Below are positions 18,207 to 27,418 of a DNA stretch of 64,000 nt, in pieces. The position numbers were made by a program, and so were the translations under genes. Within the stretch, counting starts at the first letter, position 1. Every line of letters starts with the position of its first letter. The DNA is from Cohnella lupini. GTDB taxonomy: Bacteria > Bacillota > Bacilli > Paenibacillales > Paenibacillaceae. The notes beneath the pieces were generated by a model. It made no database searches, was not told where the DNA came from, and saw only the letters and a program-made list of their open reading frames with translations. The stretch spans positions 62,001 to 126,000 of the forward strand of contig NZ_QRDY01000005.1 in the NCBI RefSeq assembly GCF_003386205.1, given 5' to 3'.

Positions 18207-18244
18207 TTCATGTTCCCCGCTTTCCCCAAATGGATATTGCCTTG

Positions 18245-18273
18245 ATTATACCATATCCTCAAACAATGCCCAA
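18245..18273 (-). promoter_or_regulatory. Sigma-A-like promoter for dxs
   Basis: On the minus strand TTGGGC (18268-18273) is followed after 17 bases by TATAAT (18245-18250), about 40 bases ahead of the dxs start. This gives dxs-tlyA a promoter inside the long operon. Confidence 0.6.
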
Positions 18274-18299
18274 ACCACAACATCGTTTTCGAGGGAATT

Positions 18300-19211
18300 T
18301 TAATGATCCCTGTCGAGCAAATGTTCGGCGATCTCGACCAATCTACCCGGCATAACGAGTCCTGCTTGAAGCAGCGCTTCGTTCGCTTCTTTGGTCAATG
18401 AGGCCACCCGCTTGCGGCTCGCGTCCAAACCGAGCAAATACGGATACGTCACCTTTTCCTGGCGTTCGTCGCTTCTGACCGGCTTGCCGAGCTTCTCCTC
18501 GGTTCCCGTCAGATCGAGAATGTCGTCTTGGATTTGGAAAGCCAAACCTACGTTTCTGCCGAACAAGCCGAACGCTTCCAATTGCTTATCGTCCGCTTCG
18601 GCGGCATGGCCGCCCGCCCTAAGGGAGAATGCGATCAGATCGCTTGTTTTGTGCAGATGTATTTTCTCGAGCTGCTCGAGAGCCGTTATGCCTTGTTCTC
18701 CGAGCATGTCGTCGACTTGACCTCCTACCATCCCGGAAAGACCCGCGTAGGTTGCAAGCTCCTCCACGACGGCTAACACGCGCGCGGCAGGGACGCCGCT
18801 CTTCGTTGCCTGACTTATGACGTAGAAGGCATGCGTAAGCAAGCCGTCGCCAGCCAAGATGGCCATCGCGTCTCCGAATACCTTATGATTAGTCAGCCGT
18901 CCCCGTCGATAATCGTCGTTATCCATCGCCGGGAGGTCGTCGTGGATAAGCGAATAAGTATGGATCATTTCTACGGCGCAGGCGAACGATTCGGCTCTCA
19001 AGGATGTCTCTTCTTTACCTGTTACGGCTTCCGCAGCGGCTAAAGCGAGAATCGGACGCAGACGTTTGCCTCCGGCCAACAAGGAATAATCCATCGCTTC
19101 CCGGAGCTTGGAGGGAATCGGCCAACCTTGCGGGAAAACATGATGCAGAGCAGTCTCCACCCTGTCCCTCTGTTCTTGCAAATAATTATGTAGTCCTACG
19201 GAAGTCGTCAC
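18300..19211 (-). CDS. ispA: Geranyl/farnesyl diphosphate synthase
   Basis: A short-chain polyprenyl diphosphate synthase of 303 aa that builds farnesyl diphosphate from IPP and DMAPP for menaquinone and undecaprenyl lipids. The first aspartate-rich motif is in IHDDLPAMDNDDYRRG and the second in FQIQDDILDLTG; GGKRLRPIL binds the substrate diphosphate. I chose a GTG at 19211 (VTTSVGL) with AAAGGGG upstream, because the longer frame from 19343 runs into xseB and has arginine-rich non-coding character. It sits between xseB and dxs. Confidence 0.95.
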   Translation of the reverse strand: MTTSVGLHNYLQEQRDRVETALHHVFPQGWPIPSKLREAMDYSLLAGGKRLRPILALAAAEAVTGKEETSLRAESFACAVEMIHTYSLIHDDLPAMDNDDYRRGRLTNHKVFGDAMAILAGDGLLTHAFYVISQATKSGVPAARVLAVVEELATYAGLSGMVGGQVDDMLGEQGITALEQLEKIHLHKTSDLIAFSLRAGGHAAEADDKQLEAFGLFGRNVGLAFQIQDDILDLTGTEEKLGKPVRSDERQEKVTYPYLLGLDASRKRVASLTKEANEALLQAGLVMPGRLVEIAEHLLDRDH

Positions 19212-19237
19212 GTGAATACCCCTTTGTCTACTGAAGC

Positions 19238-19516
19238 TTACGCTTCTTCTTTCGACGCGGCGAAAGGCTTGCGCTGCAACCCGGCGTCGCCTTCCACAAG
19301 CATTTCGATGCGGCGCTCGACCTGTTCCAGCTTCTGACCGCACAATTTGGACAAGGACATGCCTTCTTGAAAAAGCTCGATTGCCGTTTCCAAAGGAACG
19401 TCCCCGCTCTCCAGCTTGGCAACGATCGTTTCGAGCGTTTCCATTGCCTGCTCGAAAGTAATCGCCGGCGCAGCCGTTTCCTTGGCGGAGTTATCCGCAG
19501 AACCGCTCTTAGCCAT
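19238..19516 (-). CDS. xseB: Exonuclease VII small subunit
   Basis: A 92-aa protein with the XseB core ITFEQAMETLETIVAKLESGDVPLE and a helical pair after it (ELFQEGMSLSKLCGQKLEQVERRIEML). It binds the large subunit to form the single-strand-specific exonuclease VII. The ATG at 19516 (MAKSG) follows GGGGAGGAACAAGCAA and overlaps the end of xseA by 8 bases. An in-frame TTG farther upstream would place the ribosome site inside the coding region. Confidence 0.95.
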   Translation of the reverse strand: MAKSGSADNSAKETAAPAITFEQAMETLETIVAKLESGDVPLETAIELFQEGMSLSKLCGQKLEQVERRIEMLVEGDAGLQRKPFAASKEEA

Positions 19517-20870
19517 TTGCTTGTTCCTCCCCTTCAATCCCCCATACTTGGCAATCCAGTTTACCGTCGGCTAATCTTACGTGGATTAAATCTCCCGGCT
19601 GCACTTCATTGATCGTGCGGATAAGCGACTTTTCCCGCTCGTCATACACGAGGCTATATCCCCGCGCCATTACCTTCAGCGGACTTAAAGCGTCCAAGTG
19701 TCTTACGAGCGACCCGAATTGGCTTTGCCGCTGGCGGATGATTCCGTTCATCGCCAGCTCCAAGCCGCGCTTCGCGGACGAAATCCTCTTGCGGGCGAAT
19801 GCCGCCTGCTGATTAGGATTAACGGCCGACAACCTGCCGTTCAGGCGCGATAATCGTTCTTTCGCTTTGGCATGCTCGGCTTGGACCCGGTGGCGCAACC
19901 TGTCCCGAAGCCTGTCCAACCTCTCGGCTTGAACGAGGAGACTTCTCCTAGGTTGGGTGAAATAAGGAGAACGCGCTGCATTCTGCCATCGTTCCCTTGC
20001 CTTGCCGAGCAGACCGCTCAACGATTTCGCCATTCTCTGTTCCAGATGAACGAGCCCTTGCCTCACCTCTCCCGAGTGCCGAACGGCTAACTCCGCGGCC
20101 GCTGTCGGAGTCGCCGCGCGCAAATCCGCGGCAAAATCGGAAATCGTAAAATCGGTCTCGTGACCGACCGCCGAGATGACTGGAATCGCGGATGCCCTAA
20201 TCGCCCTGGCTACGGCTTCCTCGTTGAAAGCCCAGAGTTCTTCCAGAGAACCGCCGCCTCGGCCGACGATAAGCACGTCGGCTTCCGCAAGTTCGTTCAT
20301 CGCCCGGATAGCCTTGACGATCGAAGGAGCCGCTCCCGTTCCTTGAACGGATACGGGATATAACAGCACGTCGACTCCCGGGTTTCGACGCTCGATCGTA
20401 ATCAAGATATCGCGAACTGCGGCACCCGTTGGCGAAGTTATTACGCCTACCGTACGCGGGTAACGGGGAAGCTCCCTTTTCGCGCTGTCAAGGAACAGTC
20501 CTTCTAACTCCAGCTTCTTCTTTAACTGCTCGAATGCCAAGTAAAGGCTTCCGATGCCGTCGGGTTGCATCGCCGTGGCGTAAAATTGATATTGACCGTC
20601 TCTTTCGTACACAGAGATGCCTCCGCGAGCCAACACCTTCATCCCGTCTTTCGGAGCGAAAGGAAGCCGTTGGTTGTAGGAGGCAAACATGATGCATTTA
20701 AGCCTTGAGCCTTCGTCCTTCAAAGTGAAGTACATATGGCCGCTGGAATGAAACGTGAAATTAGAAATTTCGCCTCTGAGCCAGATGTCCTGGAGTCCGG
20801 AGTCGCCTTCCAGCTTCATCTTGATCAGACGATTAACGTCTCGAATGCTTAGCGCGCGGGCCGGTTCCAT
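19509..20870 (-). CDS. xseA: Exonuclease VII large subunit
   Basis: The catalytic subunit of exonuclease VII, 453 aa. The N-terminal OB fold (SIRDVNRLIKMKLEGDSGLQ, then WLRGEISNF) binds single-stranded DNA. The catalytic domain has PRTVGVITSPTGAAVRDIL and DVLIVGRGGGSLEELWAFNEE, and a long coiled coil follows (residues about 275-390). The ATG at 20870 has AAGGAG upstream. The frame extends 50 codons farther but those are arginine-rich and overlap folD. It ends overlapping xseB. Confidence 0.96.
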   Translation of the reverse strand: MEPARALSIRDVNRLIKMKLEGDSGLQDIWLRGEISNFTFHSSGHMYFTLKDEGSRLKCIMFASYNQRLPFAPKDGMKVLARGGISVYERDGQYQFYATAMQPDGIGSLYLAFEQLKKKLELEGLFLDSAKRELPRYPRTVGVITSPTGAAVRDILITIERRNPGVDVLLYPVSVQGTGAAPSIVKAIRAMNELAEADVLIVGRGGGSLEELWAFNEEAVARAIRASAIPVISAVGHETDFTISDFAADLRAATPTAAAELAVRHSGEVRQGLVHLEQRMAKSLSGLLGKARERWQNAARSPYFTQPRRSLLVQAERLDRLRDRLRHRVQAEHAKAKERLSRLNGRLSAVNPNQQAAFARKRISSAKRGLELAMNGIIRQRQSQFGSLVRHLDALSPLKVMARGYSLVYDEREKSLIRTINEVQPGDLIHVRLADGKLDCQVWGIEGEEQANG

Positions 20871-20884
20871 CGATTGGCTCCTTC

Positions 20885-21736
20885 CTACGCTTGCGCGCGT
20901 TGAGCGGATTTCAATGTATTGGCCATCAGCATCGTGATCGTCATCGGTCCTACGCCGCCCGGTACAGGAGTAATCCAACCGGCGACATCGATCACGTCGT
21001 CGAAATCCACGTCGCCGCACAGCTTGCCATCAGGCAAACGATTGACGCCGACGTCGATCACGACGGCACCCGGCTTAACCCATTCTTTCTTCACGAGCTT
21101 CGGAACGCCGACGCCAACGACGAGAATATCGGCTTGACGGGCAAGCTCGGAGATATTCGGCGTGCGGGAGTGACAGATCGTAACGGTCGCGTTCTCGCGC
21201 AATAGCAGCATCGCGACGGGTTTGCCTACGATGTTGCTTCTGCCGATAACAACGGCATGTTTGCCGGCCGGATGATTTCCGGTCCGCTTTAGCAATTCGA
21301 TTACGCCTGATGGCGTGCAAGGCAACAACGCATCGTCGCCGATCATCAGATTGCCGACGCTCTCCGGATGGAAGCCGTCTACGTCCTTCTCGACGGATAT
21401 GGCATCGATGATCGCTTTCTCTTCGATATGCTTGGGCAGCGGAAGCTGGACCAGAATTCCGTGAACGTTATTCTGTTCGTTGTATCGATGAATAAGACCG
21501 AGGAGCTCGTCCTGCGTTGTATCCGCGGGTACCCGAATGACCTCCGAGTAATAGCCCAACTGCTCGCAGGCTTTCGCTTTATTCCTCACGTAAACTTCCG
21601 AAGCAGGGTCTTCTCCTACGAGAATGACGACAAGGCCCGGAGTGATTCCCCGTGCTTTCAGCTGATCGACTTCCGTCCGTAACTCCTCGCGGATCGAATC
21701 CGATATTTGTTTGCCGTATATGATTTGCGCGCTCAC
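20885..21736 (-). CDS. folD: Bifunctional methylene-THF dehydrogenase/cyclohydrolase FolD
   Basis: A 283-aa enzyme that interconverts 5,10-methylene-, methenyl- and 10-formyl-tetrahydrofolate using NADP. It shows the FolD signature [20 protein letters not shown] with the active-site Lys, QLPLPKHI, and the nucleotide-binding [15 protein letters not shown] and [18 protein letters not shown]. It begins with GTG at 21736, sharing GTGA with the nusB stop, so the two are translationally coupled. xseA follows after 14 bases. Confidence 0.97.
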   Translation of the reverse strand: MSAQIIYGKQISDSIREELRTEVDQLKARGITPGLVVILVGEDPASEVYVRNKAKACEQLGYYSEVIRVPADTTQDELLGLIHRYNEQNNVHGILVQLPLPKHIEEKAIIDAISVEKDVDGFHPESVGNLMIGDDALLPCTPSGVIELLKRTGNHPAGKHAVVIGRSNIVGKPVAMLLLRENATVTICHSRTPNISELARQADILVVGVGVPKLVKKEWVKPGAVVIDVGVNRLPDGKLCGDVDFDDVIDVAGWITPVPGGVGPMTITMLMANTLKSAQRAQA

Positions 21737-22194
21737 GGTTTGTCCCCCTCCGGCGTTTGGCTTTCTTCTCTTTCCCTCAGCATTCGTCCAAGAACGCCGT
21801 TGACGAATTTACCGTTCTCTTCCAAGCCGAAATGCTTGGCCAACTCGATCGCTTCGTTGATGACTACCTTCGGCGGAACTTCTTGACGATACGTGAGTTC
21901 ATAAGCGGCTAAGCGCAAAATCTGACGATCGACCCTCGATAACCGTTCCACTTGCCAGCCGGTCAAATAGACGACGAGGCTTTGATCGATCGACTCTCGC
22001 TTATCCTGCACCCCTTGCACCAATTCGCGCGTGAATGCATCAATGTTGGCTAGCTCGGCAACATCCGTGCCGATCTCGTTCTCTTGCCGCGCTTCTTCCA
22101 TTACGATATCGACGGCTTCATCGCCCGTCACGCCGTTCATCTCTATCTGGTACAAGCTTTGTACCACGATTTCCCTAGCAAGTCTGCGTTTCAT
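21733..22194 (-). CDS. nusB: Transcription antitermination factor NusB
   Basis: A 153-aa all-helical RNA-binding protein that joins NusE (S10) on boxA of rRNA operons. It starts [19 protein letters not shown] and has the conserved [12 protein letters not shown] and [17 protein letters not shown] segments. GGAGG lies just ahead of the ATG. It leads the nusB-folD-xseA-xseB-ispA run. The acidic tail after MLRERE is not conserved in the family. Confidence 0.96.
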   Translation of the reverse strand: MKRRLAREIVVQSLYQIEMNGVTGDEAVDIVMEEARQENEIGTDVAELANIDAFTRELVQGVQDKRESIDQSLVVYLTGWQVERLSRVDRQILRLAAYELTYRQEVPPKVVINEAIELAKHFGLEENGKFVNGVLGRMLREREESQTPEGDKP

Positions 22195-22261
22195 GTGTCC
22201 TCCCGAATGCTCCTAGTCGTTCAAGCTATTACCCTTTATTATAACTCTATATGCGGTAGTT

Positions 22262-22341
22262 CAATAAAAAACAAAAAACCCATGAATCATCTATTCCATC
22301 GTCAAAACCGCGGAGCCAACGCTCCACCGTCTCTGCATGGG
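22262..22341 (-). terminator. Possible terminator after the Asp23 cluster
   Basis: On the minus strand CCCATG pairs with CATGGG about 60 bases later and TTTTTTG follows. A GGAGC/GCTCC hairpin lies inside. The stem is short for so large a loop, so the call is tentative. Confidence 0.45.
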
Positions 22342-22359
22342 CAAGAACATTCACAGGGA

Positions 22360-22590
22360 TTATCTCGACCAGGGCCAACGGTCGGACACCCAATCCGATA
22401 ATCTATCCCACGGAAAAAGCGGTCCACGACGTTCGTCCTTTTGTTTTCCGATCCAATAACCTATGCCGATTAGCAAAGCGCAGAAAAGCATATCCCAAAA
22501 TCCGCTGATCAAATAAATAATACCGAATAAGAGACCCGCCGCTACCCCCGCGATTCTTCCTCCGAAGGATTCCCACCAGACTCTCCACAT
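22360..22590 (-). CDS. DUF2273 small membrane protein
   Basis: A 76-aa protein with two transmembrane segments (IAGVAAGLLFGIIYLISGFW and MLFCALLIGIGYWIG) and a short charged tail. It matches the DUF2273 family, whose members sit next to Asp23 and AmaP genes in many Firmicutes. Here it lies 14 bases after amaP. Its role is unknown; a helper of membrane-tethered Asp23 is the natural guess from context. Confidence 0.75.
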   Translation of the reverse strand: MWRVWWESFGGRIAGVAAGLLFGIIYLISGFWDMLFCALLIGIGYWIGKQKDERRGPLFPWDRLSDWVSDRWPWSR

Positions 22591-22604
22591 AGGCGGTTCT
22601 CCCC

Positions 22605-23168
22605 CTATTCTACGCGGCTCTTAAAGGAAGTAGGCGCTTGCGTGACGTTTGCGATGAATACGGAAACTTCCGCAACCGGAATGCCCGTCGCCTCTTCGAT
22701 TTGCTGCGAGACCGTGCGTTGCATTTCTTCAGACATTGTCGGAATCGATCCTTCGCCGTCCACGAAAGCTCGAATCAGAATTCCTAGCCCCGCTTCCGAC
22801 ACTCTTACGCGCGCGCGCAAATCTTTCACTCCGCGAGTACGGGATGCCGCCTTAAGAGCAAGATTCTCGACGGTTTCGACGGAAATGCGAATATCGCCAT
22901 GCTCCGTTCTTTGATTGATAGAAGGAGCGGAATTGCCGTCGCGACGAACGGAGACTATGAAGAATCTGACGCTAATTAAAAGCAAGATAACGGCAACGCC
23001 TATGACTGAGCTTTGAACGACGCGCACGTCGCCGGTAAAATCAGCTACGACCTCATTCAGCCAATCCACCGAAAATCCGCCGCTTGCGGCAACTATCGCT
23101 ATGATAGATGCTGCGCCAATCGCTACGCTGTACAAAAACAGAAGCAACCTGTCCAACACTTTAATCAA
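22605..23168 (-). CDS. amaP: AmaP-type membrane anchor of Asp23
   Basis: A 187-aa protein with two N-terminal transmembrane helices (LLLFLYSVAIGAASIIAIVAA and VVQSSVIGVAVILLLISV) and a C-terminal Asp23/Gls24-like domain (EDIRISVETVENLALKAASRT-type pattern, ending IPVAEVSVFIANV). In Staphylococcus AmaP holds Asp23 at the membrane. It starts with TTG at 23168 behind GGGAGG. It follows asp23 after a 210-base gap that contains a terminator-like hairpin. Confidence 0.82.
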   Translation of the reverse strand: MIKVLDRLLLFLYSVAIGAASIIAIVAASGGFSVDWLNEVVADFTGDVRVVQSSVIGVAVILLLISVRFFIVSVRRDGNSAPSINQRTEHGDIRISVETVENLALKAASRTRGVKDLRARVRVSEAGLGILIRAFVDGEGSIPTMSEEMQRTVSQQIEEATGIPVAEVSVFIANVTQAPTSFKSRVE

Positions 23169-23272
23169 CGGTTGAGCCCTCCCAATCGTCCTGCTTGTTG
23201 TCGTTAGAAGTGATCTTCGGATCCTGCCGATTTCTTAAGCCGTTCTAATAGGAAAATGTCCCCCGATTCGCG

Positions 23273-23320
23273 AAAAGGCCTCTGCGAGAGTTCCCTGAAG
23301 GAAGTTCTCGTCAGAGGGCC
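23273..23320 (-). terminator. Terminator or attenuator between asp23 and amaP
   Basis: A long stem (GGCCTCTGCGAGAGTTCC arm at 23277-23294 against 23303-23320, with one or two mismatches) is followed on the minus strand by TTTT. It would cut asp23 transcription off from amaP, in full or in part. Confidence 0.7.
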
Positions 23321-23378
23321 GTCATTCGCAGACCGGAGGTTCCGTCGTTCCCGCGTCAATCAAGACGCCGTCACGTCA

Positions 23379-23786
23379 TTATCGGACACGTACATGCGTT
23401 TCGTCTTCATCGGGCTTATCGCCAGCTTTGAAGTGAACGTCGTGTATATGTACGTTGACTTCCACCACGTTTAGTCCGGTCATCGTCTCGATCGAGCGTT
23501 TGACGTTACGTTGAATTTCCGTTGAAATTTCCGGGATGCGGCGTCCGTATTGAACAATAATCGATACGTCTATGGCTGCTTCGCGCTGTCCGACTTCCAC
23601 CTTCACGCCTTTGGACAAATTCTTGCGTCCTAACAATTCGGCTATTCCGGAAGAAAGTCCGCCGCTCATGCCGGCGACGCCTTCGACCTCCACCGTCGCT
23701 AATCCGGCAATCACTTCAATGACTTCCGGGGCGATCTCGATGGTGCCCATGTCCGTCCGTTCGTATTCCGGGGCTATCGTTTCCAT
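23379..23786 (-). CDS. Asp23/Gls24 family envelope stress protein
   Basis: A 135-aa member of the alkaline-shock Asp23 family (B. subtilis YqhY). The core reads GTIEIAPEVIEVIAGLATVEVEGVAG cut by a Gly turn, then VKVEVGQREAAIDVSIIVQYG and MTGLNVVEVNVHIHDVHF. The ATG at 23786 is nine bases after GGAGGTG; a GTG at 23804 lies before that site. In B. subtilis yqhY is downstream of accC and its loss is linked to acetyl-CoA carboxylase mutations; the same gene order is kept here. Confidence 0.9.
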   Translation of the reverse strand: METIAPEYERTDMGTIEIAPEVIEVIAGLATVEVEGVAGMSGGLSSGIAELLGRKNLSKGVKVEVGQREAAIDVSIIVQYGRRIPEISTEIQRNVKRSIETMTGLNVVEVNVHIHDVHFKAGDKPDEDETHVRVR

Positions 23787-23899
23787 GCGTAGTTCCACCT
23801 CCACTTACCCGGACCAAATCTGAGTAAGTCCGAGCTTTCGCCTTCACTAATTATAAATATAGCATTCTCGGATTATTATGACAAACGCTTGGCCTTAAA

Positions 23900-25285
23900 T
23901 TATAACGAGAATCCGTTATCCGCGACCGGTTCGCTGTCCCCGTTAATATCGTGATCTTCCAAAAACTTAATATCGAACGTGCCTTTTGCAAAAATCGGGT
24001 GGTTCATGAGCTTCAAGTGGAACGGAATCGTCGTCTTGACTCCCTCGATCATAAATTCGCTCAATGCCCTGCGCGTTCTCGCGATCGCTTCCTCCCGCGT
24101 CGGAGCCCATACGATCAGCTTGGCGATCATGGAGTCGTAATGCGGAGAGATCACGTACTGCGGATATGCAGCGCTATCCACGCGGACGCCCGGTCCGCCC
24201 GGAGGCAAGTAGAATCCGATTTTCCCTGCCGACGGCATGAAATTACGTTCGGAATCTTCCGCGTTGATTCTGCATTCGATAGCCCAACCGTCGAACTTGA
24301 TATCCTCTTGCTTGAAGGAAAGCGGCGCTCCTTCGGCAATGGCGATCATTTCCTTGATCAAGTCGATCCCGGTAATCATCTCCGTCACGGGATGCTCTAC
24401 TTGGATTCGGGTATTCATTTCCATGAAATAGAATTGGCCGTCCGGTCCGAGTAAATACTCGATCGTTCCGGCTCCGGAATAATTCACGGCGCGAGCGGCC
24501 CTTACGGATGCCATGCCCATTCGGTTTCTAAGTTCCGGCGTCATGATAGAACAAGGCGCTTCTTCCACGAGCTTCTGGCGACGGCGCTGAACCGAGCAAT
24601 CTCGTTCGCCCAGATGCGCCACGTTACCGTGTTTGTCGGCGATAATCTGAATTTCCACGTGCTTCATGCCCGTTAAATACTTCTCCAAGTAAACGCCGGA
24701 ATTCCCGAAAGCCTTTTCAGCTTCCTGTTGGGCCGTCGTGATCTCGCGGATCAGCATTTCCTCGTTCTCCGCGATTCTTATCCCGCGCCCGCCGCCGCCC
24801 GCCGTTGCTTTAATGATAACGGGGTAGCCGATATCGCGCGCGACGCGAATGGCATCGTCGAGATCCTCGAGCAGTCCGTCGGAGCCCGGAATAACCGGTA
24901 CGTCCGCGTCCTTCATCGTTTGCTTGGCAACCGATTTGTCGCCCATGCGGCTGATCGCCACGGAGGAGGGACCGATAAAAGAAATATTGCAAGTTTCGCA
25001 GATGTCCGCGAAATCGGCGTTTTCGGAAAGGAATCCGTAGCCCGGATGGATGGCATCGCAATCCGTTAGAGTTGCAACGCTCATTATGTTCGTTAAATTT
25101 AAGTAGCTGTCTTTAGACGCCGTCGGACCGATGCAATACGCTTCGTCGGCCAAACGGACGTGCAACGATTCCCTGTCGGCCTCCGAATACACCGCGACCG
25201 CGGTAATTCCGAGCTCCCGGCATGCGCGAATGATTCTTACCGCGATTTCGCCGCGATTGGCAATCAAAATTTTATTGAATTTCAA
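23900..25285 (-). CDS. accC: Acetyl-CoA carboxylase, biotin carboxylase subunit
   Basis: A 461-aa ATP-grasp enzyme that carboxylates the biotin on AccB, the first half-reaction of fatty-acid synthesis. It opens with [24 protein letters not shown], carries the glycine-rich ATP lid [13 protein letters not shown], the [14 protein letters not shown] segment, and the catalytic [14 protein letters not shown]. The start is ATG at 25285, 19 bases after accB. The length is typical. Confidence 0.97.
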   Translation of the reverse strand: MKFNKILIANRGEIAVRIIRACRELGITAVAVYSEADRESLHVRLADEAYCIGPTASKDSYLNLTNIMSVATLTDCDAIHPGYGFLSENADFADICETCNISFIGPSSVAISRMGDKSVAKQTMKDADVPVIPGSDGLLEDLDDAIRVARDIGYPVIIKATAGGGGRGIRIAENEEMLIREITTAQQEAEKAFGNSGVYLEKYLTGMKHVEIQIIADKHGNVAHLGERDCSVQRRRQKLVEEAPCSIMTPELRNRMGMASVRAARAVNYSGAGTIEYLLGPDGQFYFMEMNTRIQVEHPVTEMITGIDLIKEMIAIAEGAPLSFKQEDIKFDGWAIECRINAEDSERNFMPSAGKIGFYLPPGGPGVRVDSAAYPQYVISPHYDSMIAKLIVWAPTREEAIARTRRALSEFMIEGVKTTIPFHLKLMNHPIFAKGTFDIKFLEDHDINGDSEPVADNGFSL

Positions 25286-25304
25286 GGTTAAATCCTCCTC
25301 GGGA

Positions 25305-25787
25305 TTATTCCGGCTTCACTAGGAATAGAGGTTGGCCGAATTCGACGAGCTGTCCGTTCTCCACGAGAATTTCTACGATCTCGCCTTTCACTTCCGCTTC
25401 CAAAGGATTCATCAGCTTCATCGCTTCAAGGATGCATACGACCGTTTTGTCGGAAACCTTGTCTCCGATATTCACGAAAGAAGAAGCATCCGGGGACGGA
25501 GAACGGTAAAACGTTCCCACCATCGGCGAAACGATGCGGTGCAAATGGGAATTGTCCGCCACGGCGGGTTTAACTTCCTGCGCGGATGCCGTCGCGACCG
25601 CTAGTGCTGCCGGTTGTGCTTGCGGTAAATATGTATGAGAAAGGTGGGGGGTTTGCACGTTGACGACTTCGGTGCGGCCCGGTTTGCGAATGGATAGTCG
25701 CATACCTTCGTTCTCAATTTCCAATTCATGTACCGTTGTTTGGTCTACCAGTTTGATCAATTCTTTAATTTCGCTCAACTTAAACAT
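25305..25787 (-). CDS. accB: Acetyl-CoA carboxylase, biotin carboxyl carrier protein
   Basis: A 160-aa carrier whose biotin swings between carboxylase and transferase. The C-terminal biotinyl domain has the modified Lys124 in EAMKLMN; a Pro/Ala-rich linker (residues about 47-78) separates it from the N-terminal [14 protein letters not shown] helix. The ATG at 25787 has AAGGAG eight bases upstream; a GTG three codons earlier overlaps that site. It is followed by accC and has its own promoter. Confidence 0.96.
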   Translation of the reverse strand: MFKLSEIKELIKLVDQTTVHELEIENEGMRLSIRKPGRTEVVNVQTPHLSHTYLPQAQPAALAVATASAQEVKPAVADNSHLHRIVSPMVGTFYRSPSPDASSFVNIGDKVSDKTVVCILEAMKLMNPLEAEVKGEIVEILVENGQLVEFGQPLFLVKPE

Positions 25788-25852
25788 CTCGGTCACTCCT
25801 TGATTCGGGATTCCCCGTCTAAAGAAAGCATGTTCGATCCCACAACGGAACT

Positions 25853-25880
25853 ATTATACCATAATCGACCGAAATGGAAA
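25853..25880 (-). promoter_or_regulatory. Sigma-A-like promoter for accBC
   Basis: On the minus strand TTTCCA (25875-25880) is 16 bases from an extended -10 TGGTATAAT (TATAAT at 25853-25858), about 65 bases upstream of accB. Confidence 0.6.
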
Positions 25881-25927
25881 GAGTTATGCTCTCTTCCACG
25901 ACAAATCCTAGACCTGTCGGCAACGAT

Positions 25928-25970
25928 AAAAGAGGGCCCGCCGGAAGCAGAATAAGAATCTGCTTCCGGC
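25928..25970 (-). terminator. Terminator after spoIIIAH
   Basis: An 11-bp perfect stem GCCGGAAGCAG/CTGCTTCCGGC (25940-25950 with 25960-25970) is followed on the minus strand by GGGCCCTCTTTT. It ends the spoIIIA operon before accB. Confidence 0.8.
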
Positions 25971-26013
25971 AAGTCCTCTCGCAAGCATGCGTTTGACTTG
26001 TTATGCTCCTTGC

Positions 26014-26700
26014 TTAATGTACGTATTGCACGGTTACGCGATCCGGCGTAACGTTGAGTTCCTTCGTGGCCATGTCCATGATGCCGACCGCTTGTTTCTT
26101 CTCTAGCTTATCGCTTAGGACGATAACCTTGAAATTCGCGTCTTCTTCGGAAACGACCGCGTTATCGAATTCCTGGAGCAGTTTTTCCTGCAAGCTCGTA
26201 ATCCGGGAGTCCGTATCTTCCAAACGCCCCAATTCCTCGGCCGCGTAAATCGCATCGTCCTGGCTTAACTTAGGATCGGCTATCTTCGCTCTTAGCTCCT
26301 CCGCCTTCTTGCTGATGTTTTCCTGCTGCTCCATCAGTTTCGTTTCGAGCAAATCGTTGCCCTTCAAGTTGGCGATTCTATTGATGACCTCTTCGTCTTC
26401 GGGGGAAACCGCGTTCGGATCCCCTTCCGTGCCGGCGGCTTCCTCGGTTACCTCTCCGTCCGCGGTTCCGTCCGGCTCGATGCCGGTTACTTCGTTCGTC
26501 GTGCTATCCACTTGAGACACGCTAATGCCGTCCGAGTTCAAAGCGGAATCCTTGCTCGCATCCGGATATTGCTCCGTCTGTTCGATTCCGCTTGCATTGT
26601 CCGTTACCGGAGCATCTTCCGTAAATAGATAATAGGCCGAAAGGATCACCATCAAGCTAAGCATGGATACCAACCATATGGTTTGGCGTTTGTTATTCAT
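26014..26700 (-). CDS. spoIIIAH: Stage III sporulation protein AH (channel component)
   Basis: A 228-aa mother-cell membrane protein whose extracytoplasmic domain binds forespore SpoIIQ to bridge the two engulfment membranes. One N-terminal helix (IWLVSMLSLMVILSAYYLF) is followed by a low-complexity acidic region rich in Glu, Asp, Thr and Ser (residues about 30-105), then the YscJ/FliF-like ring-building domain (VSEEDANFKVIVLSDKLEKKQAVGIM split by a turn). It is the last gene of the spoIIIA operon, ended by a terminator. Confidence 0.95.
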   Translation of the reverse strand: MNNKRQTIWLVSMLSLMVILSAYYLFTEDAPVTDNASGIEQTEQYPDASKDSALNSDGISVSQVDSTTNEVTGIEPDGTADGEVTEEAAGTEGDPNAVSPEDEEVINRIANLKGNDLLETKLMEQQENISKKAEELRAKIADPKLSQDDAIYAAEELGRLEDTDSRITSLQEKLLQEFDNAVVSEEDANFKVIVLSDKLEKKQAVGIMDMATKELNVTPDRVTVQYVH

Positions 26701-26734
26701 TTTTCCATTCCTCCTACAGGGTTTTTAATTGAGT

Positions 26735-27391
26735 TTAGGTACAAGACTTGCCGGGCACGACAGAGATTCGATGCATCGGAACGTCGAGGCCGCGGGACAC
26801 CGTTTCGGCGATCAGCCTTTGCACCGTCGCGTTCTCCACTCCGCAGGCGACGACCGAAACCCCTCGTACTCGCGGTTTCAGCTTCTTCACGACAATGGGC
26901 GATTGAAGGCCCGACTCCACTTCGTACAAGACGACCTGGCCGTCCTTCGAGATATCCGTGATATGTCTCTTGGCTCCGTTGCGATCCGTTTCCTCGGTCA
27001 ACGTCTGCATCTGCTTCTCGTTAAGCTGCACGATCGTCTCTTCGGTCGAATCGACCATCACCATGACGTTCACCGTTCCGACTCCGACGATTCTCTCCAA
27101 TTGCTCCTTCAGCCTGTTTTCGAATTCGGCTTCGACATCGGCGAAAGGAGTTGTCTTGCGTTCTTCGTTGCCCATAAAAGTCGTCTGCTGGGGAGTGTCT
27201 TCATCGCGAGGCGGCGACAAATTGGGATCTTGGTTAGGATCTACCGGCTTGACGTTCAACATGGAAGCCGCCAGGAGCAATGCCGCTCCGGCCAACCCGA
27301 TCAATACGAGCCATCGGAACGCCTTGACTCTGCGCGGACCTCCCGTTCCCCCGCCGATAAACGATTCCAACCGCTGTAACCACTTAGCCAT
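26735..27391 (-). CDS. spoIIIAG: Stage III sporulation protein AG
   Basis: A 218-aa protein that forms the large ring of the mother cell-forespore channel. One transmembrane helix (WLVLIGLAGAALLLAASML) precedes an extracytoplasmic domain with the ring-building fold; ENRLKEQLERIVGVGTVNVMVMVDS and VRGVSVVACGVENATVQRLIAETVS, each broken by turns, are family-typical. The first ATG gives MAKWLQRLESF. It lies 27 bases after spoIIIAF and 34 before spoIIIAH. Confidence 0.95.
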   Translation of the reverse strand: MAKWLQRLESFIGGGTGGPRRVKAFRWLVLIGLAGAALLLAASMLNVKPVDPNQDPNLSPPRDEDTPQQTTFMGNEERKTTPFADVEAEFENRLKEQLERIVGVGTVNVMVMVDSTEETIVQLNEKQMQTLTEETDRNGAKRHITDISKDGQVVLYEVESGLQSPIVVKKLKPRVRGVSVVACGVENATVQRLIAETVSRGLDVPMHRISVVPGKSCT

Positions 27392-27418
27392 TGCTGCCCC
27401 CTCCCCCCGGAGTCAAGT

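Noticed and set aside
19212-19343. N-terminal extension of IspA
   Set aside because: It overlaps xseB and is arginine-rich; the GTG at 19211 has the ribosome site and family start.
26729-27379. A 216-codon open frame antisense to spoIIIAG
   Set aside because: It covers almost exactly the spoIIIAG gene in the opposite strand; shadow frame.
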